Assembly (NCBI GenBank): GCA_017632155.1
Contig: JAGBRZ010000003.1
Coordinates: 1 to 6,382 of the forward strand
DNA length: 6,382 nt
Source: Clostridia bacterium
GTDB taxonomy: Bacteria > Bacillota_A > Clostridia > Oscillospirales > CAG-272
Reading direction: 5' to 3'
Below the pieces are notes generated by a model, which saw nothing but the letters and a program-made list of their open reading frames with translations, ran no database searches and was not told the origin of the DNA. This document shows positions 1 through 6,163 of this stretch, piece after piece (the first letter of the stretch is position 1; each line of letters begins with the position of its first letter). A program made the position numbers and the translations under genes.

Positions 1-60
1 GGTTTTAGTTTGGCTCGAAGGCGCACCACTACCCCCATTTGCGTTATAACTTACAGTATA
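1..60 (-). repeat. Listeria-Bacteroides repeat unit 3, cut by the window edge
   Basis: Residues 330-349 of the secreted repeat protein, beginning YTVSYNANGG and running through SGAPSSQTK before the window ends. It shows that the array has at least three units and continues to the left. Confidence 0.8.
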
Positions 61-1047
61 GGTTGTAGGAGCATCCTTTTGCCAAACAGCATAGAGCGTT
101 GCAGAAGAATTCGAGGTATACTTTCCTCCGGGCTGATAAGATGCAGTTGTGGAACTACTCGATGTCCCCCAACCTTTGAAGGTATATCCGCTTCTTGTAG
201 GTGTAGTCGATGACAGTGTCAGATCAAGCCCATAGGTTTTCGTCTGGCTTGAAGGCGCTCCGCTACCACCGTTCGCATTATAAGAAATGGTATACTTGCT
301 TTTCGCCCAAACCGCATACAATGTCGTGTTTGCATTTGTGGTAAACGAACCACCTGCACTGTAACTTGCACTTGTTGCAGAGCTCGAAGTAGACCATCCC
401 TTGAAATCATAACCGGTTCTTGTAGGTTTGGTAGAACTCAACGTTAGTGTCTTTGTGTGGCTTTTGGTTTGGCTTGAAGGAGCACCTGAACCGCCATTTG
501 CGTTAAAACTTACCGTGTAGGTCTTTTCGTAATAATAAACTGTCTGCGAAGCACTACCGTATTTGCCACTAACACTTGTTTTGCTCGGTGTATAGCCTGT
601 AATTGTAGGAGAAGTTACAGAGAACGTGTTGTTAGGGTTGCCGGTCATTGTCTTCGAGGTAGCTGCCGTAGTACCATCAGAATACTTGTAATAAATAGTG
701 GTACTCTTGTTTTTTACATAGTAAACCGTATACGTTGCAGAACCATTACGAACATAGTTCGACGCCGGGAAGCTCTTGCTCATCATTGAATAGGTGACGT
801 AAGAATCACCACTATTTTTGAGCGAATATCCCGATACAGAGGGTGAATAGTGCTTTGTTTGCTGTGCCGTTGTGTCAGCTGCATCCATAGACCAAGATTT
901 TGTAGTTGCTACTTGGTTTCCGCTTTCGTCCTTGTAATAAATCGTACAGGACATCGGATAAGCTGCGGCAACGGGAATTGCCAATGCTGTTACCAACGTA
1001 ATGAGAACCAAGGAAATACAGATGATTTTAGTCAGATGCTTTTTCAT
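1..1047 (-). CDS. Secreted surface protein with MucBP-like domains and Listeria-Bacteroides (Flg_new) repeats; C-terminus cut by the window
   Basis: The reading frame opens at the ATG at 1047 and stays open for 349 codons to position 1, so the 3' end lies outside the window. Residues 1-29 form a Sec signal peptide: basic MKKHLTK, a hydrophobic core, then an AAA site before Y30. Two MucBP-like beta domains follow, about residues 34-112 and 115-174, each opening with (C/T)TIYYK and ending in YTVYY or TVYYYEK. From residue 177 come Listeria-Bacteroides repeats with the hallmarks NANGG, GY(D/T)FKGW and LYAVW. Such proteins in Gram-positives are usually extracellular adhesins or cell-surface proteins; the ligand here cannot be told. 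The start overlaps the stop of the acidic gene as ATGA, and AAGGGGG (1055-1061) sits 7 bases upstream. Being coupled to a Tad operon suggests a pilus-associated or co-secreted adhesin (inference). Whether it has an LPXTG or other anchor cannot be seen. Confidence 0.88.
   Translation of the reverse strand, partial: MKKHLTKIICISLVLITLVTALAIPVAAAYPMSCTIYYKDESGNQVATTKSWSMDAADTTAQQTKHYSPSVSGYSLKNSGDSYVTYSMMSKSFPASNYVRNGSATYTVYYVKNKSTTIYYKYSDGTTAATSKTMTGNPNNTFSVTSPTITGYTPSKTSVSGKYGSASQTVYYYEKTYTVSFNANGGSGAPSSQTKSHTKTLTLSSTKPTRTGYDFKGWSTSSSATSASYSAGGSFTTNANTTLYAVWAKSKYTISYNANGGSGAPSSQTKTYGLDLTLSSTTPTRSGYTFKGWGTSSSSTTASYQPGGKYTSNSSATLYAVWQKDAPTTYTVSYNANGGSGAPSSQTKT
61..294 (-). repeat. Listeria-Bacteroides repeat unit 2 (78 residues)
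   Basis: Residues 252-329 of the secreted repeat protein. It opens YTISYNANGGSGAPSSQTK, has GYTFKGW in the middle and TLYAVW near the end, followed by a short linker QKDAPTT. It is three residues longer than unit 1 because of that linker. Confidence 0.85.
295..519 (-). repeat. Listeria-Bacteroides repeat unit 1 (75 residues)
   Basis: Residues 177-251 of the secreted repeat protein. It opens YTVSFNANGGSGAPSSQTK, has GYDFKGW in the middle and closes with TLYAVW. This is the Flg_new / InlB B-repeat-like beta-grasp pattern. Serine and threonine are abundant between the conserved blocks. Confidence 0.85.
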
Positions 1048-1397
1048 TCTTCATCCCCCTTAACGCCGGGGATAATGACTACCTCCCCTTTGATAGCAGG
1101 ATCGTCCTTGCTATTCTCGGTTTCTTCACCCTGATTTACATCTACGGTGATATCGCCGGGCGTTTCCTGTTTGTGATCTTCGCTTCCAGATTCATCGGGT
1201 TCGATATCGGGAATCGAGGGAGTTGTGTTGTCCGTATCACTTTCGTTGGGATTGGTGGTGTCCTCAACAGGCGGAAGGGTTTCTACAGGATCATCTCCCG
1301 AATCTCCATTCGATACGGCAAGGAAGATTCCGAGTCCAATCGCAAGGACAAGAATCGGAATCACGACAAGAGTAATAATTTTCATTGTGTTTGTCAT
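1044..1397 (-). CDS. Small membrane-anchored, highly acidic protein of unknown function
   Basis: This 117-residue protein is not recognised as a member of a named family. Residues 5-28 form one hydrophobic helix (MKIITLVVIPILVLAIGLGI and onward), which could be a membrane anchor or an uncleaved signal. The remaining 89 residues are low-complexity and probably disordered, rich in Asp, Glu, Pro, Thr and Asn. By hand count they hold 27 acidic residues against 4 lysines, with no arginine and no cysteine. A less acidic hydrophobic patch, GEVVIIPGVKG, lies just before the C-terminus. The most likely topology puts the acidic tail outside the cell. The start at 1397 is supported by AAGGAA (1405-1410) 7 bases upstream; an ATG at 1401 is out of frame. 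Its stop overlaps the start of the repeat-protein gene (ATGA), so the two are probably translated together. A tether, spacer or partner of that protein or of the pilus is an inference only. Confidence 0.8.
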   Translation of the reverse strand: MTNTMKIITLVVIPILVLAIGLGIFLAVSNGDSGDDPVETLPPVEDTTNPNESDTDNTTPSIPDIEPDESGSEDHKQETPGDITVDVNQGEETENSKDDPAIKGEVVIIPGVKGDEE

Positions 1398-1412
1398 GCA
1401 TTTGTTCCTTTC

Positions 1413-1892
1413 TTATTTGAATTTATAATAACTTGTTACGGTGATTGGAATTTCGAGGTCTGCAAACGTTCTTCCACCCCAGACAATGGGAAACGACACC
1501 GTATAGGTTGCTGTCAGACCAAATCCGTTGCCAGACAACGTTCTGATTACAGGTCTACTCATCGTGCAATTTCCGTTATCATAGGTGATGCTCGTATCAT
1601 ATACTCCAAATCCAAGGTGGCTATATGCATTTTCTTTCAGCTTTTCAAGGTCAAGCATAAATTCATAGTTGTCGCCTTGTTTTATTGAGTCAAATGCCTC
1701 GGTCGCAAATTCCGCAACACAGCTATCGAGTTTCATCTCCACATCTCGTTTCTGAATCTGTACTTGAGCCATAAGCCCCATATACATAATGACAACCGAG
1801 ACGAGAGCAGATATAAAAAGGACGAGTACGCACACATAGATATACGACTCGCCCTTTTTTGAAGAGGTGGCTTGCTTTATTCTTTTCAGCAT
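1413..1892 (-). CDS. Pilin-like (TadE/DUF4320-type) protein with atypical class III leader
   Basis: This 159-residue protein has a basic N-terminus, the motif KKG-ESYIYV at residues 12-20, and one long hydrophobic helix to about residue 40. This is the layout of a prepilin or pseudopilin cut by a prepilin peptidase after G14. The +5 position, normally Glu in type IV pilins and Asp in the gene upstream, is Tyr here, so processing is uncertain. The predicted exported part contains C58 and C109, which could form a disulfide. It ends in beta-like strands (TYTVSFPIVW and IPITVTSYY) that resemble the end of the preceding pilin-like protein (TYRVS and FPITINAS), suggesting the two are distant paralogues. 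GAGGTG (1900-1905), overlapping the upstream stop codon, lies 7 bases before the ATG. A minor pilin or initiating tip subunit is the likeliest role (inference). Confidence 0.8.
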   Translation of the reverse strand: MLKRIKQATSSKKGESYIYVCVLVLFISALVSVVIMYMGLMAQVQIQKRDVEMKLDSCVAEFATEAFDSIKQGDNYEFMLDLEKLKENAYSHLGFGVYDTSITYDNGNCTMSRPVIRTLSGNGFGLTATYTVSFPIVWGGRTFADLEIPITVTSYYKFK

Positions 1893-1903
1893 TCTCGCTC
1901 ACC

Positions 1904-2305
1904 TCATTTCCAATAAACCTGTGAAATGCCACTTGAGGAAGCGTTGATAGTAATTGGGAAGACCGTTTCTCCGAAGCCAAGTATGCTGACTCGGTAAGTG
2001 AGTTTGCACTCTATAATGTCACCGAGCTGCACTTTCTGTCCGCTGAAATAGGTCGTTCCCGAAAAGGAATAAGAGAAATCAATGCCTGTTTTGGCTTTAC
2101 GGTCATTGATATAATCGCCGATATCCGTTGTGCCATTTACGGTGGCGTAATCGACGATTTGATCTGCCATTGTCTTTACGTTCTGATTGAGTGCCACAAG
2201 TGACACCATATTAACCGAAAATACAAGGACAAAGGCGACAATCATTACCGTAATGGCAACATCTATATAGGTTTCGCCTTTCTTGTTAAACAGCTTTTTC
2301 ATCAT
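1904..2305 (-). CDS. DUF4320-like pilin-like protein
   Basis: This 133-residue protein has a short basic leader ending KKG at residues 8-10, followed by ETYIDVAITV and a single hydrophobic helix to about residue 38. Cleavage after G10 would leave Asp at +5, an acceptable replacement for the conserved pilin Glu. The GE(G/T)YIDVAV-type N-terminus is what I recall from DUF4320 proteins, which occur beside Tad-like genes in Clostridia (family recall, not searched). The rest (residues 40-133) is a small, probably beta-rich domain with one cysteine, C100. The ATG at 2305 overlaps the stop of the tadC-like gene as ATGA. The second codon is also ATG and cannot be excluded as the start. The nearest Shine-Dalgarno-like run, GGGGGT, is weak, so the gene probably relies on translational coupling. 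It is a candidate structural subunit of the machine. Confidence 0.82.
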   Translation of the reverse strand: MMKKLFNKKGETYIDVAITVMIVAFVLVFSVNMVSLVALNQNVKTMADQIVDYATVNGTTDIGDYINDRKAKTGIDFSYSFSGTTYFSGQKVQLGDIIECKLTYRVSILGFGETVFPITINASSSGISQVYWK

Positions 2306-3180
2306 CCGAACATACCCCCGAGCGAAGTGATAAGAACCTGACCGATAACTACCACGTATACAAGCATGAAGCAGAACAAGAGTGCCATCGAAAGTTTTCT
2401 AACCTTCTTGGGTGCTTTGTTTGCCTCATTCTTGAGGAGGGTTCTCTGATAATCGGAGAATTTTAGGACAAGGTTGCCCCAATATACATCGGTTTTATCT
2501 CCGTGAATAACGCTAATAAGTCCTCGAGTTACATCACTCATCATGGAGGATCCGACTCGAGATTCAAGTCGTGTGAGAGCTACCTCGTAGTTGCCGGAAC
2601 GCATATCCGCTACCGTGATATCAAGCTCTCTACGGAGTTCTTCGCCAGCGTGTTCACGGTAAGAATCAAGAATTCCGAGAACGTCACGGCTGTGGGTGAG
2701 GGTTTTATCAATGTTAGAAACCAAACGAGGAAGCTCGTATTCGATCTTCTGTCGTTTGTCCTTGATAACATTGCCGACCTTCTTGTATTCGCTGAAATAG
2801 GTTACAACGGCAATTACAATTACGAGAGCTGATATGATGGGGGCGAAGAACAGAAAAGGAATAGCAAATACCCCGATAAACAATGCCTTTACAATTGCAT
2901 TCGCCACATACTGTTCAGGCGATACAGTCATATCGGCACTGTCAAGATCAGCCTTGAGCTGAAGTCGCTTGTATTCGTTGAGCTTCATTCGGCTTGCAAT
3001 AAAGTTTGCAAGGTCACCAAGCCAAATATCAAGCGGATTAGTTTTCTTTTTCTGCCTTTTTCCAAGGATGGTCATTGCCTTGGACACAGGGTACTTGGGG
3101 ATTTTGAATACATCAGAAAGGATGAACCCCAAGCCTACGGCGGCTATAGTTGCTATAAGAATTTGCAATACGATTTCCAT
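2302..3180 (-). CDS. tadC: TadC-like type II secretion F-domain membrane protein
   Basis: This 292-residue polytopic membrane protein belongs to the T2SF (GspF/TadC) family, which forms the inner-membrane platform of Tad pili together with TadB. Hydrophobic segments lie at about 4-24, 96-114, 115-131 and 263-287. The cytoplasmic T2SF domain is about 145-280, with ELPRLVSNIDKTL near its start and a DMRSGNYEVAL segment that fits the usual pattern of an amphipathic helical bundle holding a signature Gly. The length is close to that of typical TadB and TadC proteins. GAGGTA (3185-3190) overlaps the stop of the tadB-like gene and lies just upstream of the ATG. The 3' end overlaps the DUF4320-like gene by 4 bases. 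I assigned TadC rather than TadB from gene order (cpaF-tadB-tadC); sequence alone does not separate the two strongly. Confidence 0.83.
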   Translation of the reverse strand: MEIVLQILIATIAAVGLGFILSDVFKIPKYPVSKAMTILGKRQKKKTNPLDIWLGDLANFIASRMKLNEYKRLQLKADLDSADMTVSPEQYVANAIVKALFIGVFAIPFLFFAPIISALVIVIAVVTYFSEYKKVGNVIKDKRQKIEYELPRLVSNIDKTLTHSRDVLGILDSYREHAGEELRRELDITVADMRSGNYEVALTRLESRVGSSMMSDVTRGLISVIHGDKTDVYWGNLVLKFSDYQRTLLKNEANKAPKKVRKLSMALLFCFMLVYVVVIGQVLITSLGGMFG

Positions 3181-3188
3181 GGGCTACC

Positions 3189-4115
3189 TCACTTTCTGTA
3201 TTCTACTTGCTTTGTAAACTTAAACATAAGGATAGCGGTGACAATGATGGTAAGACCACAAAGCGCGAGAACGATTTTACCAAGCGTTGTGAACCTAAGG
3301 GCTGCATACCAATCTTTATTGAGGAAATAAAGGAGTGGAATGTTACCCACTACCATTGCCGCCATCATCCAGTATTCAGTTCGGGCAGCGACAAGCATGC
3401 CTTTAATCTCGTTGTTAACGATACGCACGTCTGTGAGTTTCGCTACGATAGGCATCAGTGTATCCTTGAGAGTTCTGTCATCCTGACAGGAAATCAAGGT
3501 ATCACACCATTCGTCAAAAATGCTGTTGCTGATCTTTTCTTTGAGATGACGAATAGACTGTTTGATATCTGCGGAAACCATCATATTTTCCGCAACAAAG
3601 CCGGCGAAGATATCCTTGACGGGCGGTTTGAGATACTGAAAATTTTCCTTAACTGCCGTTACGATATCGTCTGTTCTTACATATGAGCTCGTGATGATAG
3701 AAAGCGCCGTTTCGAGATCTTCCTTGATGTGGTTGTCGTAATAACTGATCGTTCGCTTTGCATAGGCAAACGGAATGATTGCGAATGCTATGGCAAATAC
3801 GGGAATCAAAAATGCATTGTCAATCATTATTGCAACCACACAGCCAATTACCATCAAGACGATAGAGGCTGCACAGGAGATGGCAAACTGACCACCCTTG
3901 CCTGTCTGTTCGAGGGCATCTTTTATTCGGTTAAGCTCTACCGTGAGCTTTCGGGATTTCTTTCTGCCTTTTGCCGTAAGCACTTTATCTCGAAGCGTTT
4001 GCTTTGGAGAAACAAAACGCATAAGGTCATTTGAAATCTTTTCGGGTGTTAGCCCCAAAAGAACAACCGCGCCTATGGTAATAAGCAAAAAGCAAATAAG
4101 GTATACAAAAGTCAT
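3189..4115 (-). CDS. tadB: TadB-like type II secretion F-domain membrane protein
   Basis: This 308-residue membrane protein sits directly after the secretion ATPase, the canonical place of tadB. Hydrophobic segments lie at about 3-21, 77-97, 101-119, 249-265 and 278-299. A basic cytoplasmic stretch (KGRKKSRK, residues 49-56) follows the first one. The T2SF-like cytoplasmic region is about 130-245 (DLETALSIITSSY, then FDEWCDTLISCQDD). In Tad systems TadB and TadC form the platform that couples ATP hydrolysis by CpaF/TadA to pilin extraction from the membrane. The ATG at 4115 overlaps the cpaF stop (ATGA), with AAAGGAGA at 4123-4130, 7 bases upstream. The divergence from textbook TadB is noticeable, so T2SF membership is more secure than the exact letter. 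Confidence 0.82.
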   Translation of the reverse strand: MTFVYLICFLLITIGAVVLLGLTPEKISNDLMRFVSPKQTLRDKVLTAKGRKKSRKLTVELNRIKDALEQTGKGGQFAISCAASIVLMVIGCVVAIMIDNAFLIPVFAIAFAIIPFAYAKRTISYYDNHIKEDLETALSIITSSYVRTDDIVTAVKENFQYLKPPVKDIFAGFVAENMMVSADIKQSIRHLKEKISNSIFDEWCDTLISCQDDRTLKDTLMPIVAKLTDVRIVNNEIKGMLVAARTEYWMMAAMVVGNIPLLYFLNKDWYAALRFTTLGKIVLALCGLTIIVTAILMFKFTKQVEYRK

Positions 4116-5422
4116 TCAGTCATCTCCTTTCTTGTGAATTTAGCGAGTTCATCTTGCGGTACACCCGAACGTGTCAAGAGTGTTCGCAAATACTTGGAGG
4201 GAGTGTTGACCTTTTCAAACTCACCTTTGATGGTGAACTTGCTACCATCATAGATATTTTCTATGATGTTGTATCGGTACAGACAACGATAGAACGTCTT
4301 TCCGTCGGGAGTTACTTCGCACTCTGTGATGTCCATTACCTTTCTGCTGTTATCTTCGCATTTGTGTGCGAAAACAACGACAGGAAATGCCTGACGAGAC
4401 TGTGAGAGCGACACCTCCATGCCGAGCTGAAATCTTCTCTGACAAAGCAGAGAGATTCTGCCGTGTGCGGATTCTGCAGGACCGGAGTGTACCGTGGTTA
4501 CGACCGTGTGTCCCGTCAGAGAGGCTTCCACGGTAGAGTTTGCTTCGGCGTCTCGGATCTCGCCGACAACGACAACGTCGGGGTCGAAACGGAGAGCGGC
4601 AACAACGAGATTTTCCTGTGTGATGTTGTACGCTTCGTTTTCGGAAGGACGGGACAGCGTGTGTACCACGTTATTGATGGTTTCACCGAAGCGGTTTTTC
4701 TTGACGAGAAACAGCTCTCGCGCACCGGACTCGATGGTATAGATACGTTTATCGTCGGGAATGCTCGAAAGAAGTGCGTTCATCAGCGTCGTTTTACCCG
4801 AACTCGTTCGGCCTGCAACGACGATAGAAACGCCGTATCGAATACACATCTCAAGAAAAGCGATCATTTCTTCGGTCGCCATACCGCTTTCGATGAGGTG
4901 GGCACGGTCAACTCTCTGGGGATGGAGCAGACGGATGGAAACCGAAATGCCTGCTTCCTCATCCACGACGGGAGATTTGATCGCCGTGATTCGGGTGTTG
5001 TTCGGCAGATGTCCCTGCGCGATGGGCGTTGCGTTGTCGATGATCATACCGCTGTGGTGCAGAAGTCTTTTGACGATGTCGACGGAATGCTGGGGGTTTT
5101 TGAAATGCTCTTCGAGCTTCAGCATTCTGCCGTCCGAATAGGTCAGCGTAATATCGTCCCATGCGTTGATATTGATTTCGTCAATATCGGGAGAGCCGAG
5201 GAACGGCGTGAGGATGGAGTATTCGACCATCTCGGAATAAATACGGTCGATTACCTGTTCCTCTGTGAAGCCGTGAACAAGGAATCCGCCGTCAAGGATA
5301 TATTTCTCAATATAAGACTTGAGCTGGTCGTGCTTTTGCTCGTCGGTCAGTGCGGTTGCGTAATATTTGGCGATATATTCCTGTGTTTTCGCCAGAAGAT
5401 CGTATAATTCAATCCGTACCAT
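4112..5422 (-). CDS. cpaF: CpaF/TadA-family secretion ATPase
   Basis: This is the hexameric PilT/VirB11-type ATPase that powers Tad pilus assembly from the cytoplasmic face. With the ATG at 5422 it has 436 residues. An N-terminal helical domain (about 1-75) precedes the region SPDIDEININAWDDI. The RecA-like core has Walker A GRTSSGKTT at 204-212, TIESGARELF around 229-238 (Asp-box region), Walker B VVVVGEIRD at 283-291 and the His box GHTVVTTVHS at 304-313. All catalytic motifs look intact, so an active enzyme is expected. The frame extends 7 codons further to a TTG at 5443, but AAGGTGG lies 6 bases before the ATG, which decides the start. The start overlaps the upstream ATPase gene by 14 bases and the stop overlaps tadB by 4. 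GC content rises within the gene, near 4380. Confidence 0.95.
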   Translation of the reverse strand: MVRIELYDLLAKTQEYIAKYYATALTDEQKHDQLKSYIEKYILDGGFLVHGFTEEQVIDRIYSEMVEYSILTPFLGSPDIDEININAWDDITLTYSDGRMLKLEEHFKNPQHSVDIVKRLLHHSGMIIDNATPIAQGHLPNNTRITAIKSPVVDEEAGISVSIRLLHPQRVDRAHLIESGMATEEMIAFLEMCIRYGVSIVVAGRTSSGKTTLMNALLSSIPDDKRIYTIESGARELFLVKKNRFGETINNVVHTLSRPSENEAYNITQENLVVAALRFDPDVVVVGEIRDAEANSTVEASLTGHTVVTTVHSGPAESAHGRISLLCQRRFQLGMEVSLSQSRQAFPVVVFAHKCEDNSRKVMDITECEVTPDGKTFYRCLYRYNIIENIYDGSKFTIKGEFEKVNTPSKYLRTLLTRSGVPQDELAKFTRKEMTE

Positions 5423-6161
5423 AAGCCACCACCTTACTTGCAATGTCCTTCATTCGTGTTTCGAAGCGTTTGTCGGATGTCTTGGTATAAAGCTTACCTT
5501 GCTGCATCTGTTCCTTGACAGACGCGGAAAAAGGAATCGTGAAGGAAAGCTCGCCGAGTTGTGTTTTTGCTTCCTCAATCGGCATAAACACGTCAACGTT
5601 CGGCGTATTCAGCCCTTGGATGTGATCGTCCAGACGGAATTTACTGTCCGTATAGACCGGAAGCTGTGAGAGATAAAAGCTGATGGATTTCAGATCGGGA
5701 GAAGAAATACGGAGGATCTGATCCGCTTTTTCGATTGCCGTCTGCGCAATGGGGTTGCCGTCCAGATTGCTCGTGCAGTCTACAACAACGTAGTCTGCAA
5801 TTCTGCAAAGCTCCGTCAGCAGATCCTCGGCTTTCGCTTTTCCGAATTTGGGGTACGTGTACTTGTTTTCGCCCGTTTTATATCCGAGGAAGCCGAAGTT
5901 CTGCATTTCCTTCACGGTGATCATGCTTGCGATGACGTCGCCTTGTTCCACTTCGGTTTTGGAAAGCGGATAGCCGACAGAAGCGAGTTCCTCGTTTTTG
6001 TGAAAAGGAAAAAGAATGGGGAGTACGGGCGTTTCCAGATCGGTATACAAAACGATGACCGTGGTTTCAAAGGATTCATAAATAGCTGTTGCAAGCTTGG
6101 TTGCAAAGGTTGTTTTACCGCTGTTGGGAGATCCCCATACGGCAATGATCTTTCCGTTCAT
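5409..6161 (-). CDS. CpaE/TadZ-like P-loop ATPase
   Basis: This 250-residue protein is a MinD/ParA/CpaE-fold nucleotide-binding protein. The P-loop is WGSPNSGKTT at residues 9-18, a switch-type Asp sits in YTDLETP (D41), and Walker B is YVVVD at 124-128. CpaE/TadZ proteins localise Tad machines at the pole or membrane. This one lacks the N-terminal receiver-like domain of classical CpaE. It also lacks the signature deviant-Walker lysine, because the position five residues before K16 is S11; MinD-style dimer catalysis may therefore be altered. The C-terminal part (about 195-250) is amphipathic and could bind membrane or partner proteins (inference). GGAGGTG (6169-6175) lies 7 bases upstream of the ATG, inside the end of the cpaB-like gene. 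The position between cpaB and cpaF matches standard Tad gene order. No gene symbol is given because the CpaE assignment rests on fold and context. Confidence 0.85.
   Translation of the reverse strand: MNGKIIAVWGSPNSGKTTFATKLATAIYESFETTVIVLYTDLETPVLPILFPFHKNEELASVGYPLSKTEVEQGDVIASMITVKEMQNFGFLGYKTGENKYTYPKFGKAKAEDLLTELCRIADYVVVDCTSNLDGNPIAQTAIEKADQILRISSPDLKSISFYLSQLPVYTDSKFRLDDHIQGLNTPNVDVFMPIEEAKTQLGELSFTIPFSASVKEQMQQGKLYTKTSDKRFETRMKDIASKVVAYGTD
5429..5435 (-). promoter_or_regulatory. Ribosome binding site deciding the cpaF start
   Basis: AAGGTGG on the minus strand lies 6 bases upstream of the ATG at 5422. It falls inside the extension that a TTG start at 5443 would translate, and so argues for the ATG. 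It also lies within the 3' end of the preceding CpaE-like gene, as expected for coupled genes. Confidence 0.7.
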
Positions 6162-6163
6162 GC

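Noticed and set aside
219..410. A 63-codon minus-strand frame
   Set aside because: It overlaps the repeat-protein frame in another register and has no domain; the long signal-peptide frame accounts for this region.
1..519. Possible CRISPR-like or tandem DNA repeat array
   Set aside because: The periodicity is about 225-234 bases, in frame, and the repeats differ at synonymous sites. These are protein domain repeats, not a nucleic-acid array.
1173..1688. A 171-codon plus-strand frame crossing two minus-strand genes
   Set aside because: It spans the acidic gene, the 15-base gap and half of the pilin-like gene. The translation is Arg/Ser/Ile-rich with no motif, whereas the minus-strand genes have correct ribosome sites and coherent protein features.
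3207..3686. A 159-codon plus-strand frame
   Set aside because: It is antisense to the tadB-like gene, has no domain-like sequence and no good ribosome site, and is explained by the complement of that gene.
4463..5407. A 314-codon open frame on the plus strand
   Set aside because: It lies fully antisense to cpaF, whose catalytic motifs are intact. The translation is rich in Arg, Asp, Val and Cys with no recognisable domain, as expected for the shadow of a GC-rich gene.
5423..5443. A TTG start that would add 7 residues to CpaF
   Set aside because: The extra codons contain the AAGGTGG ribosome site for the ATG at 5422, and the added residues (MQVRWWL) look like translated leader sequence.
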